Below, in pieces: positions 58,516-64,000 of a stretch of 64,000 bases of DNA. This DNA is from Microcoleus sp. AS-A8 (lineage in GTDB: Bacteria; Cyanobacteriota; Cyanobacteriia; Cyanobacteriales; Coleofasciculaceae): positions 1-64,000 of the forward strand of contig JAMPKV010000004.1 of NCBI GenBank assembly GCA_039962225.1, in the 5' to 3' direction. The translations under genes were made by a program, and so were the position numbers. The notes under the pieces are model-generated. The model did no database searches and was not told the DNA's origin. It saw only the letters and a list, made by a program, of their open reading frames with translations. Each line of letters begins with the position of its first letter. The first letter of the stretch is position 1.

Positions 58516-58988
58516 TGCCGTTTACGCATCAGCAGACAATTGCGCTCGTCTACGCGCAAGTACGCTAGCTCATCCATGAGCTGGTGCATAAAAATCAGCC
58601 CTCTGCCTCCTATTTCCTCTAGTGGATCAGCATCTTTATGGTGGTCGAGGGCTTTTTGGAGTTTAGTTTGCAAATCAAATGGCTGCCCCTGATCCCAAAT
58701 TCGCATCTCTAAGCTGTCAGGAAATATCTTCAACTCCAGCTCAATGGGTGTTGTTGGAGGTAAGTTTTGATGAGCATGGCGAACTGCATTTGTAAAGCCT
58801 TCGACAAATGCGAGTTGGCACTGCGATTGAAAGGGTTGAGGCAGGAGCGGTTTGGTAAAATCCTCAAACCACTGTAGAACTGGTGTCACAGCGTGCAAGT
58901 CCGTCTCGACTTGGAGACGGTCTTGTTTGAGGGGTTTTTCGTTATGCCTCAACCAAACAAGGTTCCAGGGTTTTTTAAACAGCGCCAC
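58512..58988 (-). CDS. RsbW-like serine kinase/anti-sigma type ATPase
   Basis: About 158 residues of the HATPase_c_2 group. The N-box is QLAFVEGFTNAVRHAHQN, with glutamate and asparagine for Mg-ATP; G1 is IWDQGQPFD and G2 is GGRGLIFMHQLMDELAY. In this family the protein phosphorylates a serine on a STAS partner and thereby switches partners. The chosen GTG at 58988 gives a 14-base overlap with the STAS-sugar transferase gene just upstream; a TTG at 59006 is possible. No sigma factor gene is nearby, so the target is probably not a sigma factor. Confidence 0.85.
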   Translation of the reverse strand: MALFKKPWNLVWLRHNEKPLKQDRLQVETDLHAVTPVLQWFEDFTKPLLPQPFQSQCQLAFVEGFTNAVRHAHQNLPPTTPIELELKIFPDSLEMRIWDQGQPFDLQTKLQKALDHHKDADPLEEIGGRGLIFMHQLMDELAYLRVDERNCLLMRKRH

Positions 58989-59976
58989 TGTCTTTACGAA
59001 ACACAACCAAGATTGTTTTGAGAATGAGCTTCAGGTCATACGCCAAGCTCCAGTTTTGCTGGTAGCGTAAATCCAGTCTAATGATGTCTTCAAAATTGCG
59101 GATGGAAGATCGCCCATTGACCTGCCATTCACCAGTCATTCCGGGTTTGACATCTAATCGTTGCCATTCGGGTACCTCATAAATGTCAACTTCATTCGGT
59201 GTCGGGGGTCGGGTGCCAACCAAACTCATCTCACCTTTGAGGACATTCCAAAACTGAGGGAGTTCATCCAGACTCGTTTTCCGCAAAATGCGACCCACCT
59301 TTGTAATTCTGGGGTCGTTTTCCATTTTGAATACCTTACCATCTGCTTGATTTTGATTTTCAAGCTCTTTTTTTCTGGCTTCGGCATCAACATACATGGA
59401 GCGGAATTTCCAGATCTTAAACGGCTTTCCCATCCAACCTAAGCGGGTCTGACTAAATAAGATCGGGCCTGGAGCGTTGAGTTTAATCGCCAGCGCGATC
59501 GGAATAAACACTAAAGCTGTAATGCCTAAACCCACCAGCGAACCCAAAACGTCTAAGATGCGCTTGACCTTAGATTGTACAGAAGGGTGAGTCGTTGGCA
59601 ACTCTGCTTTTGAGCGATTGGCAACGGAATTTGCCGATGCCTCCTGTGGCTCAATCGTCAAAACTTTGTCGAGCGCCGTCATTTCCAGTACGGCTTTCAC
59701 CTGCGGAAGCACGCCCCTGAGTACCAACTGAACATCCTTGAGTCGAGCGCTCTTATGATTGCTAACGATTGCGCCAATCCCACTGCTGTCGATAAACGTC
59801 GTCTGTGAAAAATCAAAAACGAGTTTTTCGGGAAGTGAGCTTTTTTCTAAAAGCTGGTGACAAGCGTCTTTAAAGGCCACAGCGTCAACCCCAGCCAAGC
59901 GAATCGGTATCTGCATTACAGCAGCACCGTTTGTGAAATTTACCTCAAAACTTGTTTCTGGAACTGGGTCAGCCAT
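58975..59976 (-). CDS. STAS domain-sugar transferase fusion
   Basis: A 333-residue two-domain protein. Residues about 8-110 form a STAS (anti-sigma antagonist) domain with FDFSQTTFIDSSGIGAIVSN; S64 in DSSG corresponds to the phosphorylated serine of SpoIIAA-type proteins. Residues about 137-333 are a bacterial sugar transferase (WbaP/ExoY type) that transfers a sugar phosphate to undecaprenyl phosphate: one membrane segment (LDVLGSLVGLGITALVFIPIALAI), FKIWKFRSM, TSLDELPQFWNVLKGEMSLVGTRPP, KPGMTGEWQVNGRSS. The RsbW-like gene overlaps its 3' end, so a phosphorylation-controlled priming step is likely. The ATG at 59976 is clear. Confidence 0.94.
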   Translation of the reverse strand: MADPVPETSFEVNFTNGAAVMQIPIRLAGVDAVAFKDACHQLLEKSSLPEKLVFDFSQTTFIDSSGIGAIVSNHKSARLKDVQLVLRGVLPQVKAVLEMTALDKVLTIEPQEASANSVANRSKAELPTTHPSVQSKVKRILDVLGSLVGLGITALVFIPIALAIKLNAPGPILFSQTRLGWMGKPFKIWKFRSMYVDAEARKKELENQNQADGKVFKMENDPRITKVGRILRKTSLDELPQFWNVLKGEMSLVGTRPPTPNEVDIYEVPEWQRLDVKPGMTGEWQVNGRSSIRNFEDIIRLDLRYQQNWSLAYDLKLILKTILVVFRKDSGAV

Positions 59977-60312
59977 AAAAATTTGGTACTCAGTTGTAAC
60001 CTATCGTTCTGACCAACTATTGTGTCCTACAATCTTCGACATCGCCAAATATTTGGCTTAACTTCATGCTCCCTGCTTAATAGCACAACAGGCTTAGGGC
60101 TACATCGGTAAGACCCTTTTTAGGACGTACTGGCACTCTTCGAGACGCCTAACGCTTCCTTAACGCTACCACGGGTTGTGAACAATCCGGGTAATGAGTA
60201 CACAGTCCATATCTAGTTGACCGACTACTAGGATACCGGAGATTAGAGTGAGGAGGACTGATGGCCTCCCCCCAACCCCTCCTGCAAGTTAAAATAAGCT
60301 ATCTAGAACTGA
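59977..60312. other. Divergent spacer, no gene
   Basis: 336 bases between the divergent STAS-transferase and queE genes. It should hold both promoters, but no recognisable motif, repeat or RNA was found. Confidence 0.4.
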
Positions 60313-61092
60313 ATGCCCTTGGAAACTAAGCTTACTGCTCGCCTCGTTGAAATTTTTTCTGCCATTCAAGGCGAAGGTCTGAACGTCGGGACTCGTCAGA
60401 TATTTGTCCGCTTTGCGATGTGCGACCTACGCTGTAAGTTTTGCGACAGTGCCCATACTTGGGGCATCCCCTCCCAGTGTCGCATCGAGCGGACGCCTGG
60501 AGAGCGGGATTTTGAAACGCATCCCAATCCGGTGCTAGGAAGCCTGCTGCTTAAATGGGTGGAACGGCAAAATCAGCCGGGTTTACACGATAGCTTGACG
60601 CTTACGGGGGGCGAACCCCTACTCCATACTCCGTTTCTCGTGGAGTTTCTTCCTTTATTACAACAACTCACTCCATTGCCAATTTATCTGGAAACCGGAG
60701 GTCACCGTCCCGAACAGTTAGCTATGGTTTTGCCCTACTTAGACTCGGTGGGTATGGATATTAAGCTCAAGAGTGTGAGTGGCGAAGAACACTGGTCGGC
60801 ACACGCCGAATTTCTCCAGCTTTGTCATAAATCATCAGTGGAGGTATTTGTCAAGTTAATTGTTGACCGCAATACCGATGCCGCTGAGTTGGAGCAGGCG
60901 GCTCAATTAGTGGCACAGGTTAGTCCCCAAATCCCAGTCTTTCTCCAACCGGTCACCCCGTTGGAAGGCTCGAATCAGCCTTTGCGCGTGCCTGCTCCGG
61001 AACAGGTTCTTGCTTGGCAAGCTTTAATGAAGCGCACTCTCGCCTCGGTGCGTGTCGTACCGCAGACCCATAAAATGATGGATCAGCTTTAG
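60313..61092 (+). CDS. queE: 7-carboxy-7-deazaguanine synthase
   Basis: A 259-residue radical SAM enzyme making 7-carboxy-7-deazaguanine, a precursor of queuosine in tRNA. The cluster-binding motif is C37xxxC41xxC44 in MCDLRCKFCD, and the FSAIQGEGLNVGTRQIFVR opening and GGEPLLH motif are typical. The end (VRVVPQTHKMMDQL) is also conserved. It converges with the DUF3318 gene, with a 4-base overlap. No other queuosine gene is in the window. Confidence 0.95.
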   Translation: MPLETKLTARLVEIFSAIQGEGLNVGTRQIFVRFAMCDLRCKFCDSAHTWGIPSQCRIERTPGERDFETHPNPVLGSLLLKWVERQNQPGLHDSLTLTGGEPLLHTPFLVEFLPLLQQLTPLPIYLETGGHRPEQLAMVLPYLDSVGMDIKLKSVSGEEHWSAHAEFLQLCHKSSVEVFVKLIVDRNTDAAELEQAAQLVAQVSPQIPVFLQPVTPLEGSNQPLRVPAPEQVLAWQALMKRTLASVRVVPQTHKMMDQL

Positions 61093-61733
61093 TACTGTTC
61101 CTCGCGTTGGGATTTTACTCTGGCTTTGGCTTGAGATGCACTCTTTTTCAGAGCAGAAAGCCGTGCTTCGTATTTGCGCCGTTGACGCCGACTCGGTGTG
61201 ATTTCCACCAGGGTTTTCAACGCGCTGCCTAGACTTTTGTAGGCGTTGGGTAGAGTATAACCAAAGCGAGTGGCAAGGGCGATCGCTTTTTCATCAGCCT
61301 CTACCGCTTCCTTGAGGGTTTTATCCCCATTGTTTTTTTGATACAACCGCCAGCCGGAAACGCCACACAACGCCAAGGCTAACAAGAGTAGCAAGGCATC
61401 CTGTACCCACAGTTCACCTACAGCACCGCCCAAACCAATGGCTAGAGCCGCCATTTCCCAGCCCTCCTTAGGGATGGTATCATTCTGAATCCGAGCCACT
61501 TCGTGCCAAAATATCAAGTTGCGCTGGTCAAGAGCAAGTTGCTCCCATTTGACTAGGTCAATTTGAATCTCAACCTCATCTCTGCCAATTTCTTCAGTGC
61601 GAAGCAAGGGGGGATTAACTTCAGTGGTTGCTTCTACCATGACCCAGCTCTGCAATTCTGGTGGCAGCAGCGTTTTTAAACGCCGGAGTTCACTCATCTC
61701 GGCTCTGGCAGAAGAGGTTGCATAGGATGTCAT
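61089..61733 (-). CDS. DUF3318 domain protein
   Basis: A 214-residue cyanobacterial family protein with one hydrophobic hairpin (WEMAALAIGLGGAVGELW and ALLLLLALALCGVSGWRLY) and a basic C-terminus (SRRQRRKYEARLSALKKSASQAKARVK). The start is placed at the ATG at 61733, which is preceded by GAGGC, rather than the TTG at 61766. Function unknown. Confidence 0.9.
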   Translation of the reverse strand: MTSYATSSARAEMSELRRLKTLLPPELQSWVMVEATTEVNPPLLRTEEIGRDEVEIQIDLVKWEQLALDQRNLIFWHEVARIQNDTIPKEGWEMAALAIGLGGAVGELWVQDALLLLLALALCGVSGWRLYQKNNGDKTLKEAVEADEKAIALATRFGYTLPNAYKSLGSALKTLVEITPSRRQRRKYEARLSALKKSASQAKARVKSQREEQY

Positions 61734-62693
61734 ATTATCTGCCTCTACAAAACTCCAAAGTATCAATTCAAGCTAACCATAAGGGTATCACTAGGAATGG
61801 TGGCACCCGGTTAGCACCCTGTGCAAGAACTATGGCAAGGCGTTGTACCCTGCTGCATCCTCTTGTCAAGAGAGCGGTGGGATTTTCCAGCGACAATTGC
61901 TCTCCTCAAGCAGGCAAGCCTACTGGCTTACACCGTCTTAGCCCAGCAAGACACTCAAGCATCTCAACCTAACGGCATCGAAGAGAACATAAAACTTGTG
62001 TCCTTTACTATTCTCAGTTTAGCTAACTTCGGCAGAATCCCCAGGCGCTCAAAAGATGCGACGAACACAATAAATGATGGTTAGATCTGAAAGTCTCGAA
62101 TCCCCTGAGTTCATCCTCTCTTTTCCGCCTCAGGAGAGAAGTCTTGTATACGAACACATCCCTGAATAGATAACTCAATCAGCTGCCATTGTAATCAGCC
62201 TAAGGTTACAATCAAGCTTTAATACTACTTGACTGTTGTGGGCTACCGATTGGAGGTGGATAAAAATAGACGACAAATCTACATGACCTTAACCCAAAAA
62301 GAATTTGCCAAGTTTTGATAAACACTCAATAGGCAAGTTTGTCAGTTTTATGAAGATTAACAGAAATATAACATTTTCAAAAAAGATTAATTCAAACTTT
62401 TATTAGTCGTTCCAATAAACTTTTCCGCAAGTAAAAATCTTGAGGAATAACATAACATAGAAAAAATCATGCATATTAAGAGTCAATCCATCTATATTTT
62501 GTTCACCAATCCTCTGAAAAAAAACTTGAACATTTCCAAGATGCGTTAGTCGAGTTGGTGCCCATGCTCATACTGCCAAAGCAGCCAGTATCACTTCTTT
62601 TCGACTCTCCCGTTAATTCCAAAAACGGTGTCATGCGAAGGGTTAAAAGTCTACTTATTTCGGATGCAACTAAAGGGAATAACCAACATAACA
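61734..62693. other. Longest gene-free spacer (960 bases)
   Basis: No gene was accepted. An 87-codon frame at 61821-62084 on the plus strand lacks a ribosome-binding site and a recognisable fold. The right half (62200-62690) is clearly AT-rich. Possible uses are promoters for the DUF3318 gene and the hybrid kinase, or a small RNA; nothing specific was recognised. Confidence 0.45.
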
Positions 62694-64000
62694 ATGGAAG
62701 CCGAATCGTTTAAAGTCCTTTTGGTTGAGGGCAACCTCCAAGAAGCTGCACGTTTTGAAAAGTTCTTATCACAAGCCCGAAGGATAAGCTTTGAGCGGAC
62801 TCATGCTCAGCGGCTTGATCAGGCGCTTAAGCTCTTGGAGCGAAACAGATTTGATGTCATTCTATTAAACCTCTCTTTGCCCGATAGTCAGGGGATGGAG
62901 GCTGTAGTGAGCGTCCGTGCCAAAGCATCCCTCACACCCATTGTTGTGGTGACCGATCTTGAGCATGAAGGTCTAGCCATGAAGGCCATAACCTCCAGTG
63001 ATCAGGAGTATTTGATCAAAGAAGAAGTGAACAGCCCTTTGCTGGTTTACGTTCTGCGCTATGCCATTGAGCGCCACCAAGCTCAGATTGCCCTGGCCAA
63101 GTCGCAGCAACAAATGGTCAGCATTGTAGAAAGTATTAGCGATGCCTTCTTTGCCTTAAATCACCAATGGCAGTTTACTTACATCAACGGGCAAGCCGCA
63201 CAGCTTTTCGATAAAACCCCTGATGAACTCCTCGGTAAAACCTTGTGGGATGAGCTTCCCGAACACGCTAACTCCATTTGCTTTGAGCAATATCACAAGG
63301 TAGTAAACGAGCAGGTTTGTGTCATATTTGAACAATTTTGTTCCCATCGTAACCTCTCCTATGAAGTCCGAGCCTACCCCTCTCCAGACGGACTCTACGC
63401 TTATCTCCACATTCGCGAGACTTGTGGCGAGGTTCGCTTACGCCAGCAGGTTGAGCAAGCACTAGAACGAGAGCGCCAGCAATTGCGGGAGATTATTGCC
63501 AATGCTCCCGTTGCCATCGCCATGTTCGATACACAGATGCGCTGTCTGGTGCATTCTCACAAGTGGTCAATGGATTACGGCTTAGAAGGACAGTCCATGA
63601 TGGGTCGGACGCTGTGTGAGGTTTTTTCCGACTTTCCACACCGCTGGCAGGCTGTGGTGCAACGCGCGTTAAACGGTGAAGTCTTGTCCCAGCCGGAAGA
63701 TAAGTGGGAACGAGAAGATGGTTCCACTCTCTACCTCCGTTGGGCCGTTCAACCTTGGTCTACCCCCGAAGGCTCCGTGGGGGGTGTGGTGATTGCTACC
63801 GACCGAATCAACGAGTTGGTAGAAGCCAGAGAAGCGGCATTAGAAAACTCGCGACTCAAATCCCAATTTCTCGCCAATATGAGTCACGAAATCCGCACCC
63901 CCATGAATGGGGTGTTGGGGATGACCGAATTGCTGGCAAAAACAGACCTTAATCCTGAACAAGTAGACTTTGTGCAGACGCTACGCGTCAGTGCCGAGAA
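62694..64000 (+). CDS. Hybrid sensor histidine kinase, incomplete at right edge
   Basis: An open frame from the ATG at 62694 runs to the window edge, about 435 residues so far. A degenerate receiver comes first ([34 protein letters not shown]), where the usual phospho-acceptor aspartate is replaced by asparagine (N in LLNLSLPD). Two PAS-type domains follow ([15 protein letters not shown] and [15 protein letters not shown]), and the HisKA H-box is [18 protein letters not shown] near 395. The ATPase and possible C-terminal receivers lie beyond the window. Confidence 0.9.
   Translation, partial: MEAESFKVLLVEGNLQEAARFEKFLSQARRISFERTHAQRLDQALKLLERNRFDVILLNLSLPDSQGMEAVVSVRAKASLTPIVVVTDLEHEGLAMKAITSSDQEYLIKEEVNSPLLVYVLRYAIERHQAQIALAKSQQQMVSIVESISDAFFALNHQWQFTYINGQAAQLFDKTPDELLGKTLWDELPEHANSICFEQYHKVVNEQVCVIFEQFCSHRNLSYEVRAYPSPDGLYAYLHIRETCGEVRLRQQVEQALERERQQLREIIANAPVAIAMFDTQMRCLVHSHKWSMDYGLEGQSMMGRTLCEVFSDFPHRWQAVVQRALNGEVLSQPEDKWEREDGSTLYLRWAVQPWSTPEGSVGGVVIATDRINELVEAREAALENSRLKSQFLANMSHEIRTPMNGVLGMTELLAKTDLNPEQVDFVQTLRVSAE

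Noticed and set aside
61821-62084. 87-codon plus-strand open frame beginning at GTG
   Set aside because: No ribosome-binding site, no recognised fold and Cys/Trp-rich composition unlike the neighbours.

Overview
The window looks like chromosome of a filamentous cyanobacterium, probably of the Coleofasciculus/Microcoleus/Moorea type, although the species cannot be fixed from sequence alone. The signs are the very frequent octamer GCGATCGC (HIP1), several families largely restricted to cyanobacteria and plastids (Ycf66, CGLD27, DUF3318), a very large hybrid Ser/Thr-His kinase of the HstK type, and many small dispersed palindromes of kinds common in these genomes.

Layout. 1-3.8 kb: a 5'-broken diflavin flavodiiron gene, ilvA (threonine deaminase), and a REP-associated transposase gene with the same 33-bp palindrome on each side. 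3.9-12 kb is an accessory, decaying stretch: a wrecked methyltransferase-like gene, a GHKL ATPase with a nonsense codon, a UPF0175/DUF3368 toxin-antitoxin pair with a truncated toxin, a dynamin-like GTPase, a LysE exporter, a secreted CsbD/LEA-like protein, a Uma2 pseudogene and a frameshifted gene, separated by repeat-rich spacers. 12-30.9 kb: an orphan ParA, a Pro/Thr/Ala-rich secreted protein, a cytoplasmic alpha-amylase, RNase D, 5-oxoprolinase, Uma2, an acyl-CoA dehydrogenase-like protein, two glycosyltransferases, a TM0106-type nuclease, homoserine dehydrogenase and an MFS carrier. 31-41 kb is a signalling block on the minus strand: a membrane Ser/Thr kinase, a REC-PAS-HK-REC hybrid kinase, and a 2022-residue kinase/ATPase/TPR/GAF/HK/REC protein overlapping it by 11 bases. 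41-51.5 kb: an ATP-grasp ligase of the PGM1-related kind divergent from an acyltransferase, 6-phosphogluconate dehydrogenase, Ycf66 and ileS. 51.7-56.2 kb: initiator tRNA, an asparaginase, the CGLD27-rsfS-yqeK cluster and a WcaI-like glycosyltransferase. 56.8-61.7 kb: a lipoprotein, an unknown protein, an RsbW-like kinase overlapping a STAS-sugar transferase fusion, queE and a DUF3318 protein. A hybrid histidine kinase runs off the right edge.

Functional threads. Amino-acid synthesis (hom, ilvA) and tRNA charging (ileS) are present but dispersed. Signalling dominates: four multidomain kinases plus a partner-switch-like pair. The observation I would follow first is 58.5-60.0 kb, where a priming sugar-phosphate transferase carries its own N-terminal anti-sigma-antagonist (STAS) domain and is overlapped by the gene for a matching serine-kinase-type ATPase. 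This suggests phosphorylation-controlled start of an exopolysaccharide. The decayed GHKL ATPase plus methyltransferase-like pair at 3.9-5.2 kb is the best candidate for a lost, poorly described two-gene system. No CRISPR array, rRNA or prophage was seen.
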